Shown in pieces: positions 9,202 through 18,877 of a stretch of 64,000 nt of DNA (position 1 is the stretch's first letter; every line of letters starts with the position of its first letter). Origin of the DNA: Mesostigma viride (Eukaryota; Streptophyta; Mesostigmatophyceae; Mesostigmatales; Mesostigmataceae). The notes under the pieces were generated by a model. It was not told where the DNA came from. It was given only the letters and a program-made list of their open reading frames with translations, and did not search any database. The position numbers and the translations under genes were made by a program. Location of the stretch: NCBI GenBank assembly GCA_009746045.1, contig RPFO01000288.1, positions 1,416,911 through 1,480,910 of the forward strand, in the 5' to 3' direction.

Positions 9202-11942
9202 ACGCCACTCCCCCCCTTCTTCACCAGTGTGGCCTCCATGCCCACAAACAGGAGAGGCTCATTCTCCACCTGCCATTGCTCCCTACCCAGAGGAAACTTG
9301 GACTTAATGATGGAGATCAGCTCCTTAAGCCACGACGTGGGAGCTATCAGATGTAGGTCATCCCCGTGCAGCGAAGCATACACTGGTAGGCCTTCCCATT
9401 GCCCCAGAAACAGACAGGGGTCTACAGGAGAAACCTTCAAGTTGCAATGCTCCTTCAGGAAACGGTTGAGAGTCTCCCTCCAGATTATTGGACTTGACCT
9501 CAGGCCCTCCAGGCCCTTGAGGATTTTAAGGAACTCAGTGTGAATGTCCCTTTTCCATACAGCAGGCACCCTGACATAGAAAGGCGTCTTGCCCTCCCAC
9601 TTTTCCTGTGCCACATCTGCATCCCCCTCCAGAAATGCCCTCTTGAAGTCTACCACCACTGAGCCATAGTCCAAGCCCTTGTTGAGAAGGCCTAGAAATA
9701 CACACAGCAGCAGCCTCCAAGTGTCATGCAGCATGCCAGGGGTATACAACTCCTCAGCGGTGCACTCACCAGTACCCTTGAACTCATTCAGTACTGGCCT
9801 GACGTGTGGTACCTTGACCCCGTCCACCTCCTTCATCTTGATGACAAACTTGAGCTTGAGTAGACGTCGTGCAGGAGGCAGGTCATTGACAGGTTCCACG
9901 CATTTCTTGGAGATCCAGTCCTCCCCAGATTTAATCAGACCCAGTGTGACCTGGGGACACATAATGGGAGAGGACATGAGCTTCACCAGGCCTTGGTAGT
10001 TTATAGGGCTGTGTCCAGCAAGTGAGTGAGGACCAATGCCCAAACTGCTTGGATGACTAGCAGCTGGCAATATGAGGTCATCAACCAAGGGCTCCTGCCC
10101 CTGGCACACTTGCACACGCTTAACCGTCCTGGTTACTGCACGTGATAGGTGAGTGGTCCTGAAATTAATCAGTGGGACCTGACCAGCCCCTTCCTTAGTC
10201 AGGAGAGAGGACGTGATCACTACCCCATCCTGGCATAGGAAATTCTGCCCCAGAAGAGCAGGTCCCTGATAGCCCTCCAAGACACAAAAAGCAGTGTCCT
10301 GTCCAAGGATAGGAATGGATACCTCACCCAGTACCTTCACGTGTACCCCGCCACTGAAGTCAGACACAAACTGATAGCTGGGTTCAGTCATGCTGTACCC
10401 TGCTGCAGCTCTGGTCCCAATGATGGAAACCTGAGAATTAGTGTCTACCTCTAAGGCAGTGTCCAGCCCCAGATTGCCATGCCACCTGAGCTTGGCTACC
10501 TTGGGCTGCTTCTTGGCCCTTTGCAGAGCCCCAATTAATCCAGCCAAACTTGTCCCCCTGGGCTTGGTTAGAGCCTTGGGCTTGACAGTTGACTCCCCAG
10601 CTGTTGACCTTGCAGCCTGTTCAACAGGTACCTCTGCAACCTGGCCAGGGCTGACAGATTCCCCTGCAACAGATGTGGTCGTTGCATCAGTGATGTCACT
10701 TGGGACCTGAAAATCCTGCAGGTCCTGTGAGCCTTGTGCCTGACTGCCCTCATTCATCAGGTTAGGCTTGACATATGACCAACTCAGCCGGTGCACATGC
10801 TTTGGTTCGTCCTCCATGCTGACCAAGCATGCGTGGCTAGCTTCATCAACCTGGGTAACCACCCCAGGACTCCAGCTACCACGTTTGCCATAAAGGCTAG
10901 GTTCCTTCCAAGCTAGGACCTTCTGACCCACTTGTGGCTCCAGCATCTTCCAACCCCGGTCCTTCTCCCTCAGCTTGGCAAAGGTGACATGTGCAGCATG
11001 TTTCCAGCCCTCCAGCACATGTGGTGGGCACAGGCCATGATATAGACCCATTGGGCTGACAGCAACTCCATCATAGTAGAAGTTAACCCTGCTGTTCAGC
11101 TGCTGCTCCACGTTCCTCAGCCATGCACTCCTGACAAGTGCAGGTGCAGATAAGGGTACCCAGTCTTCAGAGATAATCAATTTCTTGACCTCCTGGATTG
11201 CCCTCTCTATAGCACCCTGCTGCCCATGAGCCTCCCTAGGTGTAACCAGCAACTCAGGAAGGGTGGGATCACCCTTGAGATGCTGAAACTGCATGTCCAC
11301 CTGGATCCTTGTGGTAGGAAACTTGGCTCTTACATTCTGCAGGGCAGCCAGCAAGTACCTGTTCTTCATAGAAGGTAAATGCTCCAGCACCTTGTATTTT
11401 GTGTACCTGTCCACGCACACCAACAGTTGCATGCCCCTGATGTGTTGGATATCACACTGCAGATCACCAATGCTCTGAGGTATAGCTTTGGCATGTGATT
11501 TCCTGGGCTTGTTGGAGGACAACTGGCACTTACACCGTGAGGCAGCTTGCTGACACGCCTTAAGAAGGGGTGCCCTGCCCATACGGAAGGCAAAGTTGTT
11601 TGACAGAGAAGTGGCATGCCCAAACATGTTGTGGATTCGGGCACCCAACTCCTGGTACACAGAGGAAGCAGTCCCTGGCACAGTCAGGACTGTGCTGTCA
11701 GGTTGTCCAGCATCACCATGCTGTCTTCCATCCTGTTCTGACTCAGAGTCTGAGTCACCCTGCTCATGCCCAACACCTGGACCGCCAGCAGGGACCACAT
11801 GCATACCACCAGAGGCCTTCACACCCCTCTGTGGTTGTACATTGGTTTCTCTCAAAATGAGAGGTCCACCCTCGTGCCCAGCACAAGGATGCATGGGGTC
11901 AGACATTCTTACAGCTGCACCAGCTGTCAAGGACGTCTTCAT
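9114..11942 (-). CDS. Copia-type pol: integrase, retropepsin-like domain, reverse transcriptase
   Basis: A 942-codon frame counted from ATG 11942. Residues 104-139 hold an H-H-C-C zinc site (HNMFGH, then C130, C137 and C139). The DDE integrase core has D164 (CDIQHI), D216 (VDMQF) and E246 (QQGAIERA), followed by a small SH3-like segment near 337-395. Residues 497-570 resemble a retropepsin: LEVDTNSQVSIIG with D500, closing with ALLGQNFL. Reverse transcriptase follows at about 690-870, with KLKFVIKMK, VVDFKRAFLEGD (D765) and LHGDDL as the YxDD-box equivalent. Normal Copia order is protease-integrase-RT, so a protease between integrase and RT is unusual. DTN instead of DTG/DSG may reduce activity. 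The frame joins gag upstream through one TGA. Confidence 0.88.
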   Translation of the reverse strand: MKTSLTAGAAVRMSDPMHPCAGHEGGPLILRETNVQPQRGVKASGGMHVVPAGGPGVGHEQGDSDSESEQDGRQHGDAGQPDSTVLTVPGTASSVYQELGARIHNMFGHATSLSNNFAFRMGRAPLLKACQQAASRCKCQLSSNKPRKSHAKAIPQSIGDLQCDIQHIRGMQLLVCVDRYTKYKVLEHLPSMKNRYLLAALQNVRAKFPTTRIQVDMQFQHLKGDPTLPELLVTPREAHGQQGAIERAIQEVKKLIISEDWVPLSAPALVRSAWLRNVEQQLNSRVNFYYDGVAVSPMGLYHGLCPPHVLEGWKHAAHVTFAKLREKDRGWKMLEPQVGQKVLAWKEPSLYGKRGSWSPGVVTQVDEASHACLVSMEDEPKHVHRLSWSYVKPNLMNEGSQAQGSQDLQDFQVPSDITDATTTSVAGESVSPGQVAEVPVEQAARSTAGESTVKPKALTKPRGTSLAGLIGALQRAKKQPKVAKLRWHGNLGLDTALEVDTNSQVSIIGTRAAAGYSMTEPSYQFVSDFSGGVHVKVLGEVSIPILGQDTAFCVLEGYQGPALLGQNFLCQDGVVITSSLLTKEGAGQVPLINFRTTHLSRAVTRTVKRVQVCQGQEPLVDDLILPAASHPSSLGIGPHSLAGHSPINYQGLVKLMSSPIMCPQVTLGLIKSGEDWISKKCVEPVNDLPPARRLLKLKFVIKMKEVDGVKVPHVRPVLNEFKGTGECTAEELYTPGMLHDTWRLLLCVFLGLLNKGLDYGSVVVDFKRAFLEGDADVAQEKWEGKTPFYVRVPAVWKRDIHTEFLKILKGLEGLRSSPIIWRETLNRFLKEHCNLKVSPVDPCLFLGQWEGLPVYASLHGDDLHLIAPTSWLKELISIIKSKFPLGREQWQVENEPLLFVGMEATLVKKGGSGVCCWWGATIIKRPSLASFLQSSHRHCVPW

Positions 11943-12083
11943 AGGAACCTGTACCTCTCCAGGTGACCTGGGGCCACCATGAACCTGGAGATCACCCTCT
12001 TGTTGCCCAGATATAAAATCTGCATTGGAGCACCTGGCCTCCCCCTTGGGTGAATTAAGGTGTGTAGGGGTTGCCTCAGACAG

Positions 12084-12086
12084 TCA
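12084..12086 (-). promoter_or_regulatory. Single in-frame TGA between gag and pol (possible readthrough stop)
   Basis: Gag ends GAG CAG TGA. The frame continues CTG TCT GAG and stays open for 47 codons up to the ATG at 11942 and on through pol. UGA followed by C is generally the leakiest stop context. The arrangement suggests readthrough as the way to make a Gag-Pol fusion. A simple nonsense mutation in a once continuous ORF is the alternative. Confidence 0.6.
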
Positions 12087-13189
12087 CTGCTCCTTGTTGT
12101 CTTCTTGCTGACTGCCCTTTGAAGGCTGGCCTGCCTGGGACTTGTTGTTGTTCTTGTTGTTGTTTTTCTTGTTGCTGCCCTGGCCCTGGGTCTTCTTGAA
12201 GCTGGGACACTCCTTCTTGATGTGCCCCCACCCCTTGCACAGGTAGCACTGGATCTTTGACTTGCCCTGGCCTCCTCCCCCGTTGTCAGGCGCGTTACCC
12301 TGCCTGGGCTTACCACCCACCCTCCTGAACACCGACTTGGCATGTGATTGCCCGTCAGGGTCGGGTGAATGGTTGGCCTTCCGCTTGTTGTGGTTGCCCC
12401 CACGTCCTCCTTGGCTTCTGTCAGCCTCAGACGTCTTGGAGCCCCCCTGGGCACGCCCACCTGCGTGGGTAGCCTTCACAGCTGGCATTCCACCCTCAAA
12501 CAGCTCCTCTGCCTCGAGTGCTTGTTTGATTATGACCTTGTAGGCCTTGAGGGTAGAGTGTGGGGCACACATGACCTTTAAAGAGCCACGTGTTGCCTTG
12601 TCCAGCCCAGAAACCTTGAGCCAGTTTGTCAGGGCTATGCTGTCAGCGACATTGAAGCCGTGAGCCCTGCCCTCCTCAACCATTTTACAATAATTGAGGA
12701 AGTTCTGGATAAGGTCTCCCTTAACCTCCCACCCTTGGTATTTATCCTGCCAATGGATCCCCACTTTCTTCCGTTGATCCTCTAGCAGCTCCCTCAGCTC
12801 TGCCACGTAGACTGCCCAGGCCTTGTTGGCCTTCTTGCACTCTCTAGTGAGGTCTTTAATCTGATCTGTGCACTTGCCAAAAGTCTGGCTGCCTATCCAG
12901 ATCTGATAATAGTTTGTACCCCGTACAAGCTTGGAAACCCCTCTAGTCCTTCCACAAACTCCTCTGCCTGCTTTGGCTTTGAGTCTGAAGTGACAGGTTG
13001 CAGCTGATTAACAATAAGGAGACCCTGTGTGGTGAGATCATATCCAGAGACAGCATGTGTATTATTATTAATAGGCACATTGGTAATCTCGCCGGTAACC
13101 CCCACGTCATCTACGTGAGCGGTCCCGCTACCAGCACCCCCATTATTATTCCCACTGGCTAGGCCCTTGCTACGGCGTCCCTCAGCCAT
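12084..13189 (-). pseudogene. Copia-like gag, one frameshift
   Basis: Two overlapping reading frames together give a Gag of about 365 residues. The N-terminal piece starts at ATG 13189 (MAEGRRSKG) and runs to a stop at 12893. The rest (open back to about 12940) contains GTNYYQIWIG, like the start of Copia Gag domains, then a helical capsid-like part (NFLNYCKMVEEGR, LTNWLKVSGLDKA). A zinc knuckle follows, CYLCKGWGHIKKEC (CX2CX4HX4C), and the tail is Asn/Lys/Gln-rich. The pieces join with a one-base shift near 12930-12945. Gag forms the virus-like particle and packages RNA. The frameshift makes this copy non-functional unless it is a sequencing error. Confidence 0.85.
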
Positions 13190-13228
13190 GGTAAACTACA
13201 CTAGCTGTGTATGGCCCTGAGCTAAGCA

Positions 13229-13262
13229 GCTGGAAAACAAAAGACAGGTAGATATGTACAAT
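13229..13262 (-). promoter_or_regulatory. Candidate 3' splice site upstream of gag
   Basis: On the minus strand a pyrimidine-rich stretch, CCTGTCTTTTGTTTTCCAG, ends in AG at 13231-13230, about 40 bases before the gag ATG at 13189. This is a good eukaryotic acceptor and would allow a spliced message skipping the leader ORF. I did not identify the matching donor. Confidence 0.45.
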
Positions 13263-13311
13263 CTGTCAAAAAGCCGCCTGCCCCGGTGCCGACCGCGCCA
13301 CCATGCCGAAT

Positions 13312-14097
13312 TCAGTCGAGACCACGAAAATCGCAGTAGTCGTAGTCGTAAATTGGATCGTTGGCGACAGGCGCAGGCGCCTCCTGGCCTTGCCCAACCT
13401 CAATCGTCACCGGAGTTTCGATGACGATGGGGTCCAACCGACGTCCCGTCACCGGATCAATGCGGCGACGACGGCGGCGGGTGACGATGCGGAGCGGGTT
13501 GGTAAGAATCGTTAGAAAATCCCACCCGTCCGGCGCCCACTCTCGCAATGCAGACAAGAACGCGACAAGATTGAGCAGCAATTGCCGCTCACGCGTCCGG
13601 AAGCCTCGCGACAGCAACTGCAGAATCGCAAGGTCTTGAAACAGGTTGGTCGTAATCGTCGGAATGACGCCCGAACGAACCGACAGCCAGTTAGCGAGAT
13701 TGCGCTGGTAACCTGTAAGCGATGAAACCGCGTTGTCGATCTCCTCAGAGACCTCGGCAACCGCGCTGGGCGCTTGCAACCCCGCCCGGGTATGGACCTC
13801 GAAGTCCGCGAGCAAAGCTCGAATGGAATCAAGGTAATCGCGAAACCCCGAAACAATCGAAGGTTGCGGAGGCGGGGGCGGCAGTCGTAGGTTTTGCAGC
13901 AGTGCCTGCTGCTGAGCGCGTAGCTCCGCACTGGACGCTACCGCCTGGTCAACAACACGCTGCCACGCCGGATTAAGAACCGGACGATCTTCACGAACAG
14001 GAGTCGTCGAAGGACCAGCCGGAGATTCGGCGATGTCCGCTGGACTGCCCAAAATTTCAGAATCCCTCGGAATGCGGAACTCCATCGAGTCCGGCAT
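13312..14097 (-). CDS. Leader ORF of unknown function in the Copia-like element
   Basis: 261 codons from ATG 14097, the first ATG after the 5' LTR (the frame also stays open into the LTR to 14196). I do not recognise the protein. It has an acidic/Pro-rich N-terminus, a QQQALLQNLRLPPPPPQPS linker, a long mostly helical middle with Leu-rich stretches (LLSRGFRTRERQLLLNLVAFL), a basic patch of six arginines near 220, and an acidic-aromatic tail (DPIYDYDYCDF). The base composition is more GC-rich than the neighbouring gag. Its place between 5' LTR and gag is not part of standard Copia organisation. It could be a captured host gene, an accessory protein, or an ORF made non-genic by decay elsewhere. 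There are no internal stops. Confidence 0.6.
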   Translation of the reverse strand: MPDSMEFRIPRDSEILGSPADIAESPAGPSTTPVREDRPVLNPAWQRVVDQAVASSAELRAQQQALLQNLRLPPPPPQPSIVSGFRDYLDSIRALLADFEVHTRAGLQAPSAVAEVSEEIDNAVSSLTGYQRNLANWLSVRSGVIPTITTNLFQDLAILQLLSRGFRTRERQLLLNLVAFLSALREWAPDGWDFLTILTNPLRIVTRRRRRRIDPVTGRRLDPIVIETPVTIEVGQGQEAPAPVANDPIYDYDYCDFRGLD

Positions 14098-14124
14098 TTT
14101 TCTTGGTACGAAGATTGTAATACG

Positions 14125-14740
14125 AGTTGAATGAGAGTTTACCACCGAGGGAATCCATGGCTCTTGCAGGAAAGTTGCCTTTATTATAATGAGCAAACAC
14201 AGACGTAAGTCACGTCAAGTCCGAGACTGCACGTAGCACAGACGACAGGGTCGTTATGCCAAGAGAGCGTGCACGCAAGAGCTAGCGTCCCAGTGTGACC
14301 AAGTCACTCATATAGCTTGCTAGGGACGCGTCCAAGTATTCAGCTGCACTGTCACAGCTGAACTGTCAATCAATTGATTACACAGACTCTGGCACGCCTT
14401 TGGCGCGCAGATCTATCAATTGTCCATACGGCTAGTCCTGTGGACCTATCCGTACACTAGTCAGCATCAACTGTCTCATAGGTCCTGGCGCGCTACAGTG
14501 CGCCTACCTATCAATTGACCATCAAGTCCTGTACAAGTCCTGTCAACGTCCTGCGGACTATCAAAGTGACACTTGTACATCCTGTGTCCGTACGCGCCCA
14601 CAGTGGCGCGCCGGGTACTGTCGGCACAGCCTAGGAAACGTCATAACTTTTACGTTCCTTAACCAAATGAGGCGTTCAAGGTGCCGTTGGAAAGAGCGTA
14701 ACAATCTCTATCCATCTAACGTAAATCCTTTACGTTAACT
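14125..14740 (-). repeat. 5' LTR of the Copia-like element
   Basis: 616 bp, matching 6892-7507 with about two differences seen. The TSD ACTAG follows at 14741-14745. Confidence 0.88.
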
Positions 14741-14745
14741 ACTAG

Positions 14746-17700
14746 CATCTGTCCCAGTGTTGGATATACCAGAATCCCCACGTGGTTTTGGTTGTTTGCA
14801 GTGGTATTAGAGCTTGCCCGAGGATATATGCTGTGCCAGTACGCCATGGCTGAGTTTTAATGATTTTGCTTTTTCCTCAGTGACCTGGACTTCAATCACT
14901 TTGGCTTTCTCTGCATGTCAGCCTTTCTTGTCAGCTGTCTGCTGACTCTACTGATGAAGTTCATATGGTCAGAAACAGTGGGAGTCATACTTCTCATGTG
15001 ATTCCCTGTTTTCAAGCTCTCTCTCTCCGCGTGCAGTCTGTGACTCCAGTGCACCAAGTATACAGACTGTGTGCATACCTAGAGTACTCATCTTCTTCAG
15101 TTCTCACCGTTATGAGAGCTTTGAGTATTCGCACGGCCTATGGAGTGGCCGAATGGTGTGCATCTTTTGGAGCAGTGGACATCATGAACAGAGTTGCTAG
15201 GGTGTGTCAAGGACGTTTTGTGGCTATCATAACAGGGATGCAGGACGAGCATTCATTAAGTGTGGAGTTTACCGGTGACTCTTGTTGCTCTAACTCCTCA
15301 CTGCTTGTCAATTGCTTGCCTTTGTTATTGATAATTGTCACTGTCCTCTGACCCCCTTCTGATCTTCCCTTGCTTGCTAATCCTTGTCTTGGGAAGGTCT
15401 CACATCTCACCTCTGTTCATTTCTTTGTCTATCTTGCTGCCTCCCATGAGTGGACTTTGTGGTATCCTCTCATGTCTGTCTGAGAGCCTCTCTCTGATAG
15501 AGTTTTAATTTGGTACAACAGTATGCTGGCATCTGTACCCTGAGTGCCTACTCACTCACCTTCAGTTGTACATTGATGCAAGGGGTCTTGCTACAGCTCT
15601 TGAGTATTTCTCTATGCTGACGGACCCTTCCGCCCTTGAGCTGCCCACAGTACAACAGCGTTCTGGATCAATGGACAATTTTTGTACCTAGGATGGGTTG
15701 TGATACTGTTGCTGAGAGTCTTAACCTAGGAGCTGTGAGCTCTCTTTGTGTTGACCTCGTCAGCCTTACCGCTGCTTGACATCAATCTGCAACCTTATGG
15801 CTGTCAAGGATTAATCCATGTTGTGTGGTCTCACAGGAACATCTTATGGAGGGAGCCTGTCTGACCTTGTTGTCTTGTGGGATTGAGATGCCCTCACCCC
15901 TACACCTTGACAGGGTTGGCTGGCCCCATCCCCCTTCCTGTGACTAACCCATGACTGTCCTGTGACCACGCCGTTGGCAGATTGTTGGCAGTATGCCTGC
16001 TGATTGCATCCAGTTAATCAGTGGCAGATTTGGGCAAGAGTTTGTCTGCTGGTGGTATCCAGTTCACCATGCAGAGACAGTACCTCTGTTTGGCCAGTGC
16101 CTTCTGGTTGTTTCCAGTTTACCAGAGGCGGCCAGATGAATGAATACGCTTACGTGCTGGTTGTCTCCAGTTTACCAGCTGTTGAGTAATTGGACCATGG
16201 CTCTGCATGATCAATGATGTGCTGAATTGCCTTGGTCTAAGGTGTCACTCACCCTTGGCACTGAGTGATGCATTGAGCCTTGATGATGGTCGCGGTCTTG
16301 GGTTACCTGAGTCGTTCCAAGACCGTTGGTTGCTTTCACCATTCCAGTTGCGAGAGACTGATGAGTGTGCCTTGTTCATTTAGGGCCACTTGTTTGTGGG
16401 TTGAGATGTGGCTGCAGGCTTTCCCTCACCCTCGCCCCCTGAGTCTTGTCTTAGAGGGGAGGAGATCTATGAGGTCTATGGCCGATGGACATCACTAATT
16501 GCCTGTGAAACTGATTGGGATTTTCAGTTTCATCTTTTGTTACCTCATAGATCCCATTCTGTCCTGGTGACCTGTGCCCTCTTGGCGGATTTGCTGTGGT
16601 CACCTGAATGAGGGCCTTAGGACATTTTCTGTCTTCCAGTTCTGGGCCTATGGTCTACATGACAATTGTGGTCAGAATGCTTTGGTCAACAAGTTATGCT
16701 TCCAGTGGTTGACATCCGGAGTCTTCCTGCTGCAGTTTTCCTTCTTGGAGCCGATCCAGTGTTTGACATGCAATCCAGTATCTGGATCTTGGATGGAGAA
16801 TCTGGAGTGGCCAGATTTGCATGGGATGGAAAATCTGGAGTGGCCAGATTTGGATGGGTTGGAGAATCTGGGGTGGCCAGATTTTGGAGATCAGTTTTCA
16901 CTACGTGCTTGCACTGATCCAGTTGTGGGAGACCTTGTCTTGCACGCGTGGACTTGGTGCAGTCTACCTACTTTCTATGGATCCAGTTTGGGATGTGCAG
17001 ATATGGCACAGTCTTTGTTGCCCGTGGGATAGGCAGAGAGAATCTGTAATGATGCTTACTGGGATGGGCATGGCGGATTCCAGGAGTGAGCCCTCTCAAC
17101 ACTGTGGTTCCTTATTCTCTGCTTATGTGTCTTTTGAGGCCATACTTGCCTTTCTTTCGAAGACACTTCTTGTACCAGCATATCCAGTTCCAGTTGTTTT
17201 TCCCATTCCAGATCTGCTTCCAGTTGCTATTTCCAGTTCCAAGTTCCAGTTCCAGTCGTGTTTCCAGACTTTTTCAGTCTTCAGCTTTAAGGCGGCTGTT
17301 CCTTTCACCTGCCTTGTTTGATACAAGTTGTGATGACGTTGTACTTGGATAGTACTAGGGTCTTTTCTCTGTCATGAGTTGCAGGCTGAGCCCAGTACCA
17401 GTTCGTCTTTTCTCTGGCTGGAGTCCCAGGAGAAGACAGTAGTTGGTTTTAAGTATATTTTGGGTTTTATTTTGTGTTTTTTCTGTGTTTTTGAGTTTTG
17501 TGGTAGTGTGACAACTTCCTCCCCAGATAGGATGTGTGTTATGTGTTCAGGCTGTGAGTCTTGCCCATGAACTCAGTCCCCAAGAGGGTTGATGACGCCT
17601 TTGTGGTCGAGACTTAAGGCCTGGAGGGATAACTGGGTCATGCGGCCAGCCTGTGATTTGCAGACCATTTCCTTTGTCCTTAGACTCAGATCCTTGCAGG

Positions 17701-17805
17701 GTCAATGATGCCGTGTTGGCGGAGACTTGAGGCCTGTGGGGATGCTGGCAGTCATGCGACTGGTCTGTTTGGCAGAGCTGGTAGCTCTGTTCTTGGGGGG
17801 AGGAA
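14746..17805 (+). other. LARD-A1 internal region, 3' part, non-coding
   Basis: Matches 26180-28922 of the second LARD-A copy, but keeps about 350 bp near 16131-16478 that the other copy lacks. There are three tandem 33-bp units (AATCTGGAGTGGCCAGATTT core) at about 16797-16893 and CCAGTT-rich stretches near 17180-17260. No protein motif was found. A polypurine tract GGGGGGAGGAA sits immediately before the LTR at 17806. Confidence 0.7.
16797..16893 (+). repeat. Three 33-bp tandem units in LARD-A1
   Basis: Each unit has the inverted-repeat-like core AATCTGGAGTGGCCAGATTT, so each can fold back on itself. Conserved in the other copy at about 27902-27998. Confidence 0.75.
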
Positions 17806-18068
17806 TGTAACAGTATTTTCTGACAGTGTGTATACTGTTACATCCAAGTGGACGTGAACTTGGAGTTCAGCGTCCAGTGTAAATGGCTGAGTCTTTTGTA
17901 CGGCCAAAGTGTAATGATTCCTGGCCTGACTTGACTTTTTGGGACTTATATGCGGAGTGCCCTTTTGATGGTCCTTTGTGTTGGGCCCTGGACGGTACGG
18001 GACTGTACCTTGGAATCCATGTGTAATCTGACTGATGTCAGTTAGTATCATTCGTAAGTTAGGGGTGT
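17806..18068 (+). repeat. 3' LTR of LARD-A1, first fragment
   Basis: 263 bp matching the start of the 2035-2764 LTR. It is interrupted by the chromovirus at the TSD GGTGT (18064-18068) and resumes at 36491. The two pieces add up to 730 bp. Confidence 0.92.
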
Positions 18069-18657
18069 TGTTACGTCCCTGCCCAGACACACCTAGCCTG
18101 AGCTACGTAGCGAAAGACCCTTCTTGCCGGAATTAGGAATAATTCAAGATAGCCTAAAGTAGGTTGCGCTTCACGACGGGAGTCGTGAGATATCTGGCAT
18201 CACGGCTTGATGCCAAGCTAATTAGTACACACTTATATTGGCTAGCAATACCAATTACAAATGGATAATTGCCCCGGGCTCAATGTGTAGGCGTATTCGC
18301 ACTTATCATTCATTAAACCAAGAGGACGAGACTCTCGTCCTCGGACCAATTTAACCTAGGTTGGTTGCGGCGCAGATACACGCCAATTTCCCTAGAAGTT
18401 ACATTCCGAGTCACTCATTCCACGTAGGATCCGGGCCGACATCGACCCTCAACTATAGGTTCCACGCCTAGAACCACGGACGGACTCAGAACTGGCGCAG
18501 CGCCACGGCACCGGCCCCTAAAAGGACAACCTAGGACCAAAATAACTAGTCCAATTCACACAATAGCCAAGGTCCATAAAACCCAAGTCTAATAGACCAA
18601 ACAGCCTTAGTAATTTATGCCATTGTTACGTCCGACCGAAAGGGCTGGGACGTAACA
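18069..18657 (-). repeat. 3' LTR of the chromovirus
   Basis: 589 bp. It differs from the other LTR by a 4-bp indel and at least one substitution. The last 34 bases (18624-18657) form a hairpin because TGTTACGTCC is repeated inside, facing the terminal GGACGTAACA. Confidence 0.92.
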
Positions 18658-18670
18658 CTCCTCCCCCCCC
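18658..18670 (-). promoter_or_regulatory. Polypurine tract of the chromovirus
   Basis: On the minus strand GGGGGGGGAGGAG abuts the 3' LTR. It is similar to the LARD-A tract GGGGGGAGGAA. Confidence 0.8.
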
Positions 18671-18877
18671 ACGGGGGTCGGTAGTCCCTACCGTACAAGT
18701 TAGATTGGGAAAACAACGCTACTATAAGAGTACTATGTCCCAACCTCGGTTCACCCGCAGGTCAGTAATGCCAGTTCCTCTAGAAGTTGATACACAGGAC
18801 CAACTCTGACGTAGTAGTAAGACTCTGTTGGTGACTGGATCAATCCGCTATCCGTCACAAAAACTATTCTAGCCACT
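18671..18877 (-). other. 3' untranslated region of the chromovirus
   Basis: About 200 bp between the stop of the extra 3' ORF and the polypurine tract. No feature seen. Confidence 0.5.

Larger units (their letters stand above)
6892..14740 (-). mobile_element. Copia-like LTR retrotransposon with unusual gene order
   Basis: Two LTRs of 616 bp (6892-7507 and 14125-14740) differ at about two positions that I saw. The TSD ACTAG is at 6887-6891 and 14741-14745, inside LARD-A1. Transcription is on the minus strand, from 14740 toward 6892. Order on that strand: 5' LTR, leader ORF (14097-13312), gag (13189-12084), a single in-frame TGA, then integrase, retropepsin-like domain, reverse transcriptase and RNase H (to 8458), a 3' untranslated region of about 950 bp, polypurine tract and 3' LTR. 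Integrase upstream of RT and the ADALTK motif after RNase H place it with Ty1/copia. Single-base frameshifts in gag and before RNase H make this copy defective. No convincing primer-binding site was found. Confidence 0.9.
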
